Assembly: GCF_000526775.1 (NCBI RefSeq)
Contig: NZ_JAGS01000005.1
Span: 310,001 to 374,000, forward strand
Length of the DNA stretch: 64,000 nucleotides
Reading direction: 5' to 3'
Origin: Ruminococcus albus AD2013
GTDB taxonomy: Bacteria > Bacillota > Clostridia > Oscillospirales > Ruminococcaceae
A program made the position numbers and the translations under genes. The notes beneath the pieces are model-generated. The model was given only the letters and a program-made list of their open reading frames with translations, was not told the DNA's origin and made no database searches. This document shows, in pieces, positions 27,431 through 36,589 of this stretch (the stretch's first letter is position 1; each line of letters starts with the position of its first letter).

Positions 27431-29608
27431 TTATTGCAATTCGATACATCTTTCGATTACTATATCATGTAATCTTTCAACCAAGGTCGTATTTCTTTTT
27501 CCTACTTCGTTACGTTTAACAGCCATAGAAATTGAACCTTGCTGCTGGACTATGATCACTTTCTTCTTCGCTCTTGTTACCGCTGTATAGAGCAGATTTC
27601 TTTTAAGCATTCCCGAATTTGGCAACGCTATGATAGTTATTGGAAATTCAGAACCCTGACTCTTATGGATCGTCATTGCGTAAGCAAGTTTGACGTCATC
27701 CAGATTTGATTTACTGAGTCTTATTTCTGTATCCTGTATCTTTACAGTCATTTCTTCCTCTCCTATTTCGGTTATATAGCCTACATCACCATTATAATAT
27801 CCTTTTTCGGGATTATTTTTTATCATGATGATCTTATCGTGGAACTTAAATTTTCTGTTTCTTCCATAGATCAACTCCGGAACGATCCCCGGGTTTAGCT
27901 CTTTTTGAAGTCTGTTATTTATATCAGCAACTCCGCCGTCATTTTTATGTGATGGAGAAAGTATCTGGGCGTAAAAAAGATCATCTGGTTTATGATACTC
28001 TTTTATTATATCTACGATTTTGTCTGTTATGTTTTGAGTCTGATAAATTTCAAAGTCACTGTCCTGCCTTAAGCAGTCATGACCATTGTTTATCTCATTT
28101 GCGTTTTTTATTATATTGCTGTCCGCAGCCTGTCTGTATGTTTTTATCAGCTTTTCTACCGGGATGGTTTTACTTTTGATCATATCATTCAGTACGTCTC
28201 CGGCTCCTACAGACTGGAGCTGATGAATATCACCTACCATAATGACCAATGCTCCGGATTTTACCGCTGAGAAGAACAGCGAAGCAAGCGGACAGTCAAG
28301 CATACTTACTTCATCAACGATTATAAAATCCGCATCGATCGGATCATATTCATTTTTACATCTTATATCCGACTCTTTCCCTTCAAAAGGCTTGTATTCA
28401 AGGAGCCTGTGGATCGTTGTTGCAGGTCGTCCGGTAGATTCGGTCATTCTCTGTGCAGCTCGTCCTGTCGGAGCGCAAAGTCTGACCTTATTATCGGGAT
28501 ACATTTTTTCGTATGCATCGATTATCCCCTTCACCGTCGTTGTTTTTCCGGTTCCGGGTCCTCCAGTGAGGATACCGATTCCTGTCTTTCTCAGAAGTCT
28601 GAAAGCTCCTCTTTGCTCGGGAGCAAATTTGAATCCTGCAATAGATTCGGCGTAATCAGCATATTCTTCATTGTATTTGGTTTTTAATCCCGCGCTCTGC
28701 AATCGTATTATTTGTTCAGCTAAATTGTCTTCAGCTTTCTTCAAGTATTTCAGATAGATCTTTGAACCATCATCATCTTTAGCATAAACCACTTCATCAG
28801 AGTTTTTTAACGCCATGAGCACTCTGAATCTGTCACTGCCTGAGAATGTGTCAAAATTCAAAACTTTTAAAACATCCGGCAGGAGCTGTGGTTCTTTGAT
28901 AAATATATTACCTGACATCATCTGCGTTTGAAGATAATTTTCAATATATGCCTTAATTCTTTTTTGATCCTTCATGTCTTTTTGCTGTGAAGAAGCAATA
29001 GAATCACAGGATTTAAGTGGAAGCCCTATCTGTAATCCTATTTCATATGGTTCGTCCTTGATTTTTTCAATACCTTCTAGTCCGTAGTTGGAATAAAGCC
29101 TGTCCACATGAAGCATTTTAGCTCCATGAATAAAAAGAAATTTCATTATTTCTCTTTTTTCGGACTGATTCTTTATCTGATTTATGATCTGCTGGCTTTT
29201 TTCAGCTGTTACTCCGGAGATCATGGATAGTCTAACTGAAGCTCCCGGAAGTTTGATATCATTAAAAAAATCATCAAATTCCGCTATGATCTTTTTTGCT
29301 ACGATATCATTTATTCCCTTTATGCTTTTCAAAAAATCCAGGGTTATCATATCATCCCAGTTTTTCTCAGTATAATCCATTACACTGAATGTCCATCCAT
29401 GGTCATTTGATTCCCATGTTCCTGATAATTCCAGTGGGATCTCCGTATTGATCGTAGCTAACACACCTTTGCAGATCACAAATCCTCCTTTCATTTTATC
29501 TGCAATATTTGCCGACAGTTGAGGTCTTAGTCTGAATATAGTAAAGCCGCTTTCTATGTCTCTATAAATGTAATTTTGATATTTTCCCATTAATTTTTCG
29601 GTTATCAT
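27431..29608 (-). CDS. recD2: RecD2-like superfamily 1B helicase (first copy)
   Basis: 725 residues, exactly the length of its downstream paralogue. The start MITEKLMGKYQNY is set by GGAGG and by promoter site E; the open frame extends further upstream but past the promoter. HhH-like region near 115-150 (FLKSIKGINDIVAKKII), Walker A GGPGTGKTT near 346, CAPTGRAAQRM, VDEVSMLD, YAMTIHKSQGSEF and LLYTAVTRAKK. Sequence identity to the second copy is concentrated in motor motifs, so duplication is old or the two were acquired separately. Confidence 0.92.
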   Translation of the reverse strand: MITEKLMGKYQNYIYRDIESGFTIFRLRPQLSANIADKMKGGFVICKGVLATINTEIPLELSGTWESNDHGWTFSVMDYTEKNWDDMITLDFLKSIKGINDIVAKKIIAEFDDFFNDIKLPGASVRLSMISGVTAEKSQQIINQIKNQSEKREIMKFLFIHGAKMLHVDRLYSNYGLEGIEKIKDEPYEIGLQIGLPLKSCDSIASSQQKDMKDQKRIKAYIENYLQTQMMSGNIFIKEPQLLPDVLKVLNFDTFSGSDRFRVLMALKNSDEVVYAKDDDGSKIYLKYLKKAEDNLAEQIIRLQSAGLKTKYNEEYADYAESIAGFKFAPEQRGAFRLLRKTGIGILTGGPGTGKTTTVKGIIDAYEKMYPDNKVRLCAPTGRAAQRMTESTGRPATTIHRLLEYKPFEGKESDIRCKNEYDPIDADFIIVDEVSMLDCPLASLFFSAVKSGALVIMVGDIHQLQSVGAGDVLNDMIKSKTIPVEKLIKTYRQAADSNIIKNANEINNGHDCLRQDSDFEIYQTQNITDKIVDIIKEYHKPDDLFYAQILSPSHKNDGGVADINNRLQKELNPGIVPELIYGRNRKFKFHDKIIMIKNNPEKGYYNGDVGYITEIGEEEMTVKIQDTEIRLSKSNLDDVKLAYAMTIHKSQGSEFPITIIALPNSGMLKRNLLYTAVTRAKKKVIIVQQQGSISMAVKRNEVGKRNTTLVERLHDIVIERCIELQ

Positions 29609-29647
29609 TTTTATGTACCTCCATTTATCAATAAGTATGCTAAAAAT

Positions 29648-29661
29648 ATTATAGTCGAAAA
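29648..29661 (-). promoter_or_regulatory. Element-type promoter, site E (recD2 pair)
   Basis: Minus strand TTTTC, GAC, TATAAT, 40 bases before the first recD2. The IS element begins 17 bases upstream of the TTTTC block and leaves the promoter intact, which again argues that no far-upstream -35 is needed. Confidence 0.75.
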
Positions 29662-29677
29662 TTATGGGAGATAAAAA

Positions 29678-31494
29678 GGGGCTGTTGCAGCCCCAACAAA
29701 GAAAAAGACGCCTGACACACCAAAAAGGTAGTGCCAGGCGTCTCATTTTGTGGTATAATGTAATTGCAAATATAACATCAAACCAACGAAAGGATTGTAC
29801 CACAAAAATGAGAAATTGTCAAGTGCGTCTTAACATGAATTATGAGATCTACATCGAAGAAAGCTCACCTGTCAGAGTATTGAGCAATGTTATAGATGAG
29901 ATCTATCAAAAAGAAGAATACACGATAGTAAGCAAGTGGAATGGCGCCATACCCGAGGATATCATGATGAAGATACTCATCTACGGCTACATGAACGACT
30001 CTTTTTCAAGCCGTAAGATTGAACAGCTCTGCAAAAGGGATATCCATTTCATGTGGCTTCTCGATGGCTTTGGAGCTCCGGATCACAGCACTATCTCAAG
30101 ATTTCGACAGAAAATGGGAGAACAGATCGATCGTGTGTTTTACGCTGTTGTAAAGTATCTTTTGAATATGAAAGAGATAAGCGGTAAGAACCTGTTCATT
30201 GATGGCACCAAGATCGAAGCTAATGCAAACAGATATACATTCGTCTGGAAGAAGTCTGTATCCAAAAACGAACAGAAACTGCGAGTAAAACTGCCTGAGA
30301 TACTTGATGAGATAAATTATGCTTATGGTGTGAGATTCCCCGAAAATACGCCAGTTTCGGATATGATCGGTACACTTTCTTCACTTATGATAAAATTCGG
30401 TATTGAACGAGTTTACGGAAAAGGACATCATAAATCATCATATCAGAAAGCACTTGAAAAGCTGGAAGGATATCGCGATAAAATGGCACAGTATGACTAT
30501 TACAACAGCCTTTTTGACGGAAGGAACAGCTTTTCAAAGACAGATACCGATGCAACATTCATGCACATGAAGGAAGACCATATGAGAAACGGTCAGCTGA
30601 AACCCGGATACAACATACAGGCAGCGGTGGAAGGCGAGTATATTGTAGGTATAGACGTTTCAAGCGAACGGAGCGATGTAAATACGCTGATCCCGTTTCT
30701 TGAAAAGCTTAACAGTCTTGAGTTGTTTGTATTGAAAAACATCATCTGTGATGCAGGATATGAGAGCGAGGAGAACTATCTTTATCTCAGATCACATAAC
30801 ATGACCTCATATATAAAACCCGTAAATTATGAGCAGAGCAAAAAGCGGAATTATCGTACAAAATACGGCAGACCCGAGAATATGGAATACCACGAAATGG
30901 GCGATATTTTCGTATGCAAAGCCGGCAGGATACTTTGGAGAGTCGGGACTAAACACGAAAAAAGCAAGACGGGATTCGTTTCCGAAAAAGCTATGTACAG
31001 ATGTGAAAGCTGCGAAGGTTGTCCCTACAAACAGAACTGTACAAAAGCAAAAGGAAACAAGACGCTGTCTATATCGCATAAGTTCAAAGAACTGAGAACA
31101 GAAAGCCTGGAAAATATAACGACCGAATTCGGAAAACAGCTCAGAATGAACCGAAGCATACAGGCTGAAGGCGTATTCGGAGTACTGAAACAGGATCATG
31201 GCTTCAGAAGATTCCTGTGCAGGGGCAAAAATAACATCAGAACTGAGTTCCTTTTGCTGGGACTTGCATACAACATAAAGAAGCTTTTTGCTAAGATCTC
31301 AGAAAACCGACTTGGAATTTCTCTTTTTGAACTGAAATCAGCATAAAACCAGCAGAACATTACACCCCCGAGTCCTCTTTTTTGAAGAGGGCTTGGGGGT
31401 GTGCGCACTGAAACAGTTTATTTCACCAGTAAATATGTTTTTTTACTCTGATGTTCGGATATGGTTAGAGGGTGCTGCGATTGCAACACCCCCC
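29678..31494 (+). mobile_element. IS1182-family insertion sequence (complete)
   Basis: About 1.82 kb. The left end starts GGGGCTGTTGCAGCCCC and the right end, inverted, starts GGGGGTGTTGCA. A hairpin (GACGCCTG...CAGGCGTC, 29708-29742) precedes the transposase gene and could stop outside transcripts. Pieces of the same element lie at 36590-37085, 49533-49708 and about 51121-51152, which helps to set the ends. Target duplication could not be decided. Both ends form hairpins that can act as terminators. Confidence 0.8.
29808..31346 (+). CDS. IS1182-family transposase
   Basis: 512 residues, from MRNCQVRLNMNYEIYIEES. DDE-type enzyme: DUF772-like N-terminus (EDIMMKILIYGYMNDSFSSRKIEQ), GAPDHSTISRFRQ, first catalytic Asp in LFIDGTKIEAN, second in NIICDAGYESEEN, a Cys-rich CESCEGCPYKQNC region, and a late Glu in MNRSIQAEGVFGVLKQDHGFRRF. 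The whole frame is intact. A promoter TATAAT lies at 29753-29758. A second ATG (MNYEIY, nine codons on) is possible, since no strong ribosome site is visible. Confidence 0.9.
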   Translation: MRNCQVRLNMNYEIYIEESSPVRVLSNVIDEIYQKEEYTIVSKWNGAIPEDIMMKILIYGYMNDSFSSRKIEQLCKRDIHFMWLLDGFGAPDHSTISRFRQKMGEQIDRVFYAVVKYLLNMKEISGKNLFIDGTKIEANANRYTFVWKKSVSKNEQKLRVKLPEILDEINYAYGVRFPENTPVSDMIGTLSSLMIKFGIERVYGKGHHKSSYQKALEKLEGYRDKMAQYDYYNSLFDGRNSFSKTDTDATFMHMKEDHMRNGQLKPGYNIQAAVEGEYIVGIDVSSERSDVNTLIPFLEKLNSLELFVLKNIICDAGYESEENYLYLRSHNMTSYIKPVNYEQSKKRNYRTKYGRPENMEYHEMGDIFVCKAGRILWRVGTKHEKSKTGFVSEKAMYRCESCEGCPYKQNCTKAKGNKTLSISHKFKELRTESLENITTEFGKQLRMNRSIQAEGVFGVLKQDHGFRRFLCRGKNNIRTEFLLLGLAYNIKKLFAKISENRLGISLFELKSA

Positions 31495-31593
31495 TTTTTG
31501 CCTTGTATTATTTTTTTGTCATAGCAACATCCCTCTTTCGTGGAAATTGCATTTGTTTTCTTGCTTTTTTGTATACAAAGTGGTATACTATAG
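31347..31593. other. IS right end and AT-rich spacer without genes
   Basis: Holds a long imperfect hairpin (ACACCCCCGAG...CTTGGGGGTGT, 31361-31402) inside the IS and then the IS terminal inverted repeat. After 31494 I see only AT-rich sequence with TATAC repeats near 31571-31590. Confidence 0.6.
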
Positions 31594-31731
31594 ATGTATA
31601 AAAATGTTAACATAGATGTGTGTTTCGCCGCTGATCTCAATGATTATGTACTTGATTCTTTTTTGCCATGCGGTTTCAAATACGATTTTCTTGACTTTTT
31701 TATACCTATGATATATAATGTAAAGGATTGA
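31594..31731 (+). CDS. Possible 45-residue small protein or gene remnant
   Basis: An ATG frame of 46 codons (MYKNVNIDVCFAADLNDYVL...) ends six bases before the HEPN-like gene. There is no ribosome site before it, and the sigma-A promoter of the next gene lies inside it. It may be the tail of a lost gene rather than a real one. Confidence 0.2.
   Translation: MYKNVNIDVCFAADLNDYVLDSFLPCGFKYDFLDFFIPMIYNVKD
31691..31719 (+). promoter_or_regulatory. Sigma-A promoter of the HEPN-like gene
   Basis: TTGACT, 17 bases, TATAAT, ending 19 bases before the ATG. It is of ordinary housekeeping type, unlike the element promoters. Confidence 0.75.
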
Positions 31732-31737
31732 TAGTTT

Positions 31738-32673
31738 ATGAGTAACATAATTACAGATTCATTATTTAAAAATGCTATTGTATTCTTTAATGATGCGATT
31801 TATCATTTTAATCGCTGGCTTGAAAATAAAGCATACGCTGATCAGATATTATCCATCGTAAATACACAGATGGCTCTTGAATTAGCGATGAAATATAAAA
31901 TAGCCGAAACAGTAGATGTGCGCATTATTTTTGAAGCCAAGAGTATCCACGGGCTTTCGATAGATCAAATCTATGACGCCTTCCAAAACAACAAACTAAG
32001 AATTAATGAATTTGAGCAATTAAAAAATTATATGAAAAGCAATAAAGAATTAAGCACAACCTTTTCTAGCCATTTTGCATACATGGATAAATTTCAAAAC
32101 TATAGAAATAAGCTAGTACATCAAAATTATACTTTTACACCAAACGAGATTAATCAAATTGAAAATGACATTATACACATATTCATCTATATCATTGTAG
32201 AAATGCTTACTGACATTAGTGCGGGTGAAAAAGACATCATTATCACTGATCTCATCAATAGCACCGAGTATAAGAAGCTTCTTGCAAACTATAATTTCGC
32301 AGAAAAATTAAACGAAAAAGCAAAGTCTGATTATGGGAAACTGTATTATTGTCCAATATGCGACATTGGATTACAAACAATGTTGCCTTACAAAAGATGC
32401 TACCGTTGTGGTTTGATATATAACTCTAATTCTACGTCTGTGCATGCTTCAAATGCCGTAATGTATGTAAAATGTCATTTTTGTGGCGAAACAATGGTTG
32501 CCTTTGACGATTTGAATATTGATGACAATCATGGATTTGCCAGAGGATTGTGTCTTAATTGTGGAAATGATACTATAATATTCAAATGTCCGAAATGCGG
32601 TGAATATTATGATACAGAAACATGCGTTTCAGAGTTTTGTACACCAGATAAATGTATTATTTTTGACACATAA
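31738..32673 (+). CDS. HEPN-like protein with C-terminal zinc ribbons
   Basis: 311 residues. The N-terminal ~165 residues are helical and end in FQNYRNKLVHQNY; RNKLVH (123-128) fits the R-X4-H signature of HEPN RNases. The C-terminal part has CxxC pairs typical of zinc ribbons: CPICDIG...CYRCG, CHFCGET...CLNCGN and CPKCGEYY. Solitary HEPN proteins are often toxins or phage-defence effectors acting on RNA. There is no obvious antitoxin partner. It is more AT-rich than its neighbours, sits between an IS and core genes, and has its own promoter and terminator, so it is probably acquired cargo. Role inferred. Confidence 0.55.
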   Translation: MSNIITDSLFKNAIVFFNDAIYHFNRWLENKAYADQILSIVNTQMALELAMKYKIAETVDVRIIFEAKSIHGLSIDQIYDAFQNNKLRINEFEQLKNYMKSNKELSTTFSSHFAYMDKFQNYRNKLVHQNYTFTPNEINQIENDIIHIFIYIIVEMLTDISAGEKDIIITDLINSTEYKKLLANYNFAEKLNEKAKSDYGKLYYCPICDIGLQTMLPYKRCYRCGLIYNSNSTSVHASNAVMYVKCHFCGETMVAFDDLNIDDNHGFARGLCLNCGNDTIIFKCPKCGEYYDTETCVSEFCTPDKCIIFDT

Positions 32674-33068
32674 CTTAATGTATCGAAATCCGCATGTGTA
32701 TGCTGTACAATTCGGCGACAAAACTACACATTACAATCACAAAATAGCAAAAACGGAATAAATTTATAATCAGATAATATGCCATAGAGCTTTATGCCCT
32801 ATGGCATTTCTGATATGTCTTAATCAATGGGACAGCACATAAAAACTGCAAGTCAGCCTTTTCTAATGTTATTACAAGATTTTGAATAAGCAACGCTGTT
32901 CTATCCTCTGGAAAATTTTTGCTCGTTGACCATAGAGCTGCAGATTAGGCTATACATTCACGGATAAACACACATTCTTATATAACGCAGTTCCCTATGA
33001 ACTTAGCATAAGTCAAAAGGGAGCCTGTTATGTCAAACTTCGACATTGGCTTCTTCTGTAGATTGGAT
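32674..33068. other. 395-bp spacer between HEPN-like gene and the 280-residue gene
   Basis: Apart from the terminator at 32779-32812 I see no gene. A weak minus-strand hairpin (AGCC...GGCT, 33020-33050) could end the 33069 gene. The rest has no recognisable structure and may be debris of an insertion. Confidence 0.5.
32779..32812 (+). terminator. Terminator of the HEPN-like gene
   Basis: Stem ATGCCATAG/CTATGGCAT with an 11-base loop, then TTCTGATATGTCTT; the U-tract is short. Confidence 0.6.
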
Positions 33069-33911
33069 TTATAGACTCGACTGTTCTTCACCGGCTTTTT
33101 TTTCCAGTATATTTTGCAGCTGTTTATTGATCGGAGCTTCATCCGTCATCTTAGTCATAACGATCTTTTCTTCGATAACAGGTAAAAATCGCAGAAGATC
33201 ACTTTTGTACTGTTCTCTGAGTTCTCCGCCCTCGGGAGAATCAAGCTTCATAAATGCTTGTTCGTAATACTCCATAAGTTTTTCAGGCTGAATCGTTCCG
33301 CCGCCGGCATACAGTGAAAGATACTGATTCATTACTCTGTGACGGGCCAGAACTTCCGCTCTTTGAATTGGGCTGTCAAATATAAGATCCTTAAAATCAG
33401 GCTTTATAAAGGGATCATTTGTCGGGAAAACCTTTACGGTAAAGCAAGAATGATCTTTGTATTTATCAATAATGCTTTCCCAGAGCTTGACTCTCTTATC
33501 TCTTTCTTCCTGCTCAACAACGCTATGGATAGAGAGATCCCGCATGTCTTTGATATCAAGCAGAACCTTGTAATAAATAAAATTATACGTTGCAATTTGA
33601 ATGTAGATCTCCTTGTTGTATGAAAACATATTCAGTACAACATTGAAATTATATTCTGTATCAAGTCCTTTTGCGATAGCAACAGCTATCTTTTTCTGCA
33701 AGAGCTCGGTTGCAGCATCATATATACAGTTTATTTTATCGTTATCATGAAGTCCAACAACGCATTCATCTGTAAGCACTTGGATCTCATGAGAAAGCAG
33801 CTCTCTGTAGATCTTTTGTGCTTTATCGTATACAAGACGCTTTACCTGTTCTACTATTTTCTCAGCAGAATCAAAATCTCTGGTGTTTAGTTTGAACCCG
33901 TAAAAATTCAT
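33069..33911 (-). CDS. Unknown 280-residue core protein
   Basis: Not recognised. It is soluble, helical and charged, without membrane segments, cysteines in pairs or nucleotide motifs. The N-terminus reads MNFYGFKLNTRDFDSAEKIV; a Tyr-rich middle (YNKEIYIQIATYNFIYYKVL) precedes a charged C-terminus. It follows the zinc-ribbon gene by 20 bases and has an AAGAGG-type ribosome site, so the two share promoter site F. Being under an element promoter suggests that it belongs to the replicon core. Confidence 0.7.
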   Translation of the reverse strand: MNFYGFKLNTRDFDSAEKIVEQVKRLVYDKAQKIYRELLSHEIQVLTDECVVGLHDNDKINCIYDAATELLQKKIAVAIAKGLDTEYNFNVVLNMFSYNKEIYIQIATYNFIYYKVLLDIKDMRDLSIHSVVEQEERDKRVKLWESIIDKYKDHSCFTVKVFPTNDPFIKPDFKDLIFDSPIQRAEVLARHRVMNQYLSLYAGGGTIQPEKLMEYYEQAFMKLDSPEGGELREQYKSDLLRFLPVIEEKIVMTKMTDEAPINKQLQNILEKKAGEEQSSL

Positions 33912-33931
33912 AGTTTTGTACCTCTTTCTTT

Positions 33932-35080
33932 TTATATATTTATTCCGTCAGTGGAATCCAAAAATTTATTGACCGCTGCCTTTACGATATCGTCTTGTCT
34001 CCCATTTACATAAATACGGTCATTTGAATTCGCGATCAAAGTCACAAGGTTATCGTTCTCAAAAACACCTATAGCAGGTGCTGTTGTACCGTTTGGCAGT
34101 ATACCTGCCGACAGGTCGGTAAGTTCTTTTCCGCTGATAAGTTTTATTTTAAATTCATCGACCTGAAGAGTATCATAATCTTCCGTATATCTACTGCTAT
34201 ATTTACGGTATTCCAGTAATCCGTTCTTCAGGTAAAGATTATAGGATATAGTAGCAAGATGATGATTATGATAAATCGGATTGCCTTCATCGAAATTGAC
34301 TGAAAACAATTCGTGTTCTTTTTTGTAAAAATCGTATTCCTCAATCATTTTTATGGCATCATCACCTTTTATTTGAACAAGTGCAGCTTCATTCAAGTAC
34401 CTGCACAATGTCTGTTTATCAAAATCAGTATTTCTGATAAGACGTTTAAAATCAGATAGTGACAGGTTTGATTTGATCAAAGCGCTGCAGTATTCTATCT
34501 CAAATTGATTCAAGCAGCATTCAATGGCCGTGAAGATATTATCTCCAAGCTCTCCTTCTAGATAAACAGAGACCGTTTTCCGAAAATATGACTCCTGTGT
34601 TTTGTTGTTGAAATTCAGAAGTTTTTTATTGTGTATCATTGTCCTGGCAGCATTTATCTCCCCCAGATCAAAAAGGCAATTATAAACTGAAGAATTCTGA
34701 CAATATATAGGGTGAAGATATAATTCGGATGCAGTAAAATCCTGAATTAAATTCCTTTCGTAAGGAAGATCGGCAAGCAGAAGAATACAAACATCATCTT
34801 CACGATAAAAATACAGTTCAGGCAAAATTTCTATCAGAGTAAGATAGTCGTTTTCGGTGTATTTCTTTTCATTTCCGTTATCATAAATTATAAGATTGGA
34901 TTGGATTTCATAAAACTCTTCGGTATCATACATCTCATCATTACAATCTATTTTTGCATAACGAACATCGTTTTCAAAAAGAGGGATTGTGTGACCGCAT
35001 TTACATATTGGGAATCTATCCTCTCGGCATTCAAAACTGTTGCCGCAATTAACGCAAAATGTCTTTAATATCTTTGGCAA
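33932..35080 (-). CDS. Unknown 382-residue protein with N-terminal zinc ribbon
   Basis: The start is a TTG (MPKILKTFCVNCGNSF) with GGAGAT ten bases upstream; no in-frame ATG fits. Residues 9-30 form a ribbon, CVNCGNSFECREDRFPICKCG. The rest has mixed helices and strands and no motif that I recognise; the last ~60 residues (IGVFENDNLVTLIANSNDRIYVN) look like a beta-rich domain. First gene of a two-gene unit from promoter site F, divergent from the sigma-factor operon. Confidence 0.7.
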   Translation of the reverse strand: MPKILKTFCVNCGNSFECREDRFPICKCGHTIPLFENDVRYAKIDCNDEMYDTEEFYEIQSNLIIYDNGNEKKYTENDYLTLIEILPELYFYREDDVCILLLADLPYERNLIQDFTASELYLHPIYCQNSSVYNCLFDLGEINAARTMIHNKKLLNFNNKTQESYFRKTVSVYLEGELGDNIFTAIECCLNQFEIEYCSALIKSNLSLSDFKRLIRNTDFDKQTLCRYLNEAALVQIKGDDAIKMIEEYDFYKKEHELFSVNFDEGNPIYHNHHLATISYNLYLKNGLLEYRKYSSRYTEDYDTLQVDEFKIKLISGKELTDLSAGILPNGTTAPAIGVFENDNLVTLIANSNDRIYVNGRQDDIVKAAVNKFLDSTDGINI

Positions 35081-35117
35081 AGCGTGACATCTCCTTTATT
35101 ACTGTATATATATAATT

Positions 35118-35131
35118 ATTATAGCAGAATA
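35118..35131 (-). promoter_or_regulatory. Element-type promoter, site F
   Basis: Minus strand TATTC, TGC, TATAAT (one mismatch in the TTTTC block), 38 bases before the TTG start of the zinc-ribbon gene. Confidence 0.65.
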
Positions 35132-35218
35132 TTTTCTAAAAAAGAAAAAATCTGCTGTGTTTTTTTTAGTACTAAATTACCACTTTAAGTATATAGAAAA
35201 ATTTTTTTACCAATCCTA

Positions 35219-35247
35219 TTGCAACCTAAAAAATTATATGATATAAT
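35219..35247 (+). promoter_or_regulatory. Promoter of the sigma-factor operon
   Basis: TTGCAA, 17 bases, TATAAT: a housekeeping-type promoter. The sigma gene would thus be made by the host's main sigma factor, as expected for the top of a cascade. It excludes the longer start at 35252 for the next gene. Confidence 0.7.
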
Positions 35248-35290
35248 TTAGTTGTCGAAAGAAAGAAAAATATATCCGGAGGTGGGATTT

Positions 35291-35551
35291 TTGTTTGATG
35301 ATAATATTGCTGATGCTTTAACGGTTTATGCATTAACGCATGATCTAAAAAATAAAAACACGATAGATATTTTTAATCAGCTTGTTGTTACGACAAAAGT
35401 TAATATCCCCGGCGACCAGGTTTTGTCTGTACTTGAGTACATCGAAGCCGCGAAGAATAAAATCGAGCTATCATCATACATTCTTCTCGCGGAATTAGGC
35501 GGCATGATTCCAAGAGCGCTCGATTATTTAAAAGTCAAAAAAGCCGAGTAG
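35291..35551 (+). CDS. Unknown 86-residue protein ahead of the sigma factor
   Basis: Start TTG (MFDDNIADALTVYALTHD), chosen because GGAGGTG lies seven bases upstream and the transcript begins near 35254. Helical and acidic, without known motifs (IDIFNQLVVTTKVNIPGDQVLSVL...). It ends 27 bases before the sigma gene and shares its promoter, so a partner role such as anti-sigma factor or co-activator is possible but not shown. Confidence 0.65.
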   Translation: MFDDNIADALTVYALTHDLKNKNTIDIFNQLVVTTKVNIPGDQVLSVLEYIEAAKNKIELSSYILLAELGGMIPRALDYLKVKKAE

Positions 35552-35578
35552 ACAAAGAACCATAAGGAGAGTATAATT

Positions 35579-36571
35579 ATGATCACAAGAGAAGAGATAA
35601 TAGAACTTACGAACGAAGATATCGTCAGGATCTATCAGGATCTTGAATCACAATTCACTAAGCGTGAAAAGGAACTTGCAGCTACTGTGCTCATCGAAAA
35701 GAACATCGGTCTGATAACTTCGACTTTAAAGCACTTTACCACAAACAAGAGGACTAGTTGGGACGAACTTATGCAGGCCGGTCGATACGGTATATTCTAT
35801 GCTGCAAAAAGATATAAATTCAATGAAGGTACTCAGTTCCATACCTTCGCTGTGTCGCAGATCAAAGCTGCAATACTCGATGAGCTTAACAAAGCAACAT
35901 CTAACTCGTCGAATCACTACATGATCAACGAAAAAAAGATAAAGATGGCCATAGCCGATATTCAGGCCATTAAAGGAGCTAATTATTATCCTAACGCTGA
36001 TGAGATAAGATCCTGCATTCTGGCAAACCGAGGTGAAGATATACCTACAACCACCATTGAAAGATGCATGGTTGGCTCTCGTCAAAACGAGGCTCAGTCT
36101 CTTGATGATGACAATTTTAATCACTCTATTCCTGACTTGACAGCAACTTGCGAGGAGATTGTTGATCAGCAATATATGAAATCCGACGTTGAAAAGGCTC
36201 TTGACAGACTCCCTCCTGCTGAAAGATTTGTACTTATGCATAAGCATGGATTTGTCAACGGTATAGAGTACAGCGACAGTCAGATCGCAAATCTTATGAA
36301 CCAGCAAGCAATGTTCATAAAGATGAATAAAGGTAAAAAGATCTCCAATTTCATAGTAGGTAAATATGCAAAGAACGGAGAACTCCTTATTTCCAGAGAT
36401 GCTAAGCTGCAGGTTTATGGACAGAAAGTTTCTGCACTTGCAAAAGTTAAAGAGGAATGGAATATGGAAACGATATCGACAAAGGCTGCATGTGACTTCT
36501 GTGATGAGATCGGTGACAGTATCCTTCGTGACTTTTTCGATAGAAAAGAGTCAATGGATGACGTCGTATAA
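35579..36571 (+). CDS. Sigma-70-family factor with atypical region 4
   Basis: 330 residues; AAGGAG before ATG. Region 2 is clear at about 38-110: LIEKNIGLITSTLKHF, WDELMQAGRYGIFYAAKRY and GTQFHTFAVSQIKAAILDEL, which match the core-binding and -10-reading parts of primary-like sigmas. Region 3 follows. Region 4 begins normally (VEKALDRLPPAERFVLMHKHGF near 212-233), but the helix-turn-helix that should read the -35 is interrupted or replaced (SDSQIANLMNQQAMFIKMNKG...). A ~40-residue tail with FCDEIGDSILRDFF is extra. It may drive the TTTTC-N3-TATAAT promoters; that is a hypothesis. Confidence 0.8.
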   Translation: MITREEIIELTNEDIVRIYQDLESQFTKREKELAATVLIEKNIGLITSTLKHFTTNKRTSWDELMQAGRYGIFYAAKRYKFNEGTQFHTFAVSQIKAAILDELNKATSNSSNHYMINEKKIKMAIADIQAIKGANYYPNADEIRSCILANRGEDIPTTTIERCMVGSRQNEAQSLDDDNFNHSIPDLTATCEEIVDQQYMKSDVEKALDRLPPAERFVLMHKHGFVNGIEYSDSQIANLMNQQAMFIKMNKGKKISNFIVGKYAKNGELLISRDAKLQVYGQKVSALAKVKEEWNMETISTKAACDFCDEIGDSILRDFFDRKESMDDVV

Positions 36572-36589
36572 ATCAAAACCCGTAACAAA

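Noticed and set aside
29744..29758. TTTTG-TGG-TATAAT before the IS transposase as a plus-strand element promoter
   Set aside because: The last base of the block is G instead of C, and it belongs to the IS, which brings its own promoter. Probably chance.
35186..35205. An eleventh element promoter on the minus strand near the sigma operon
   Set aside because: Spacing between TTTTC and the TATACT hexamer is two, not three, and site F with correct spacing lies closer to the gene.
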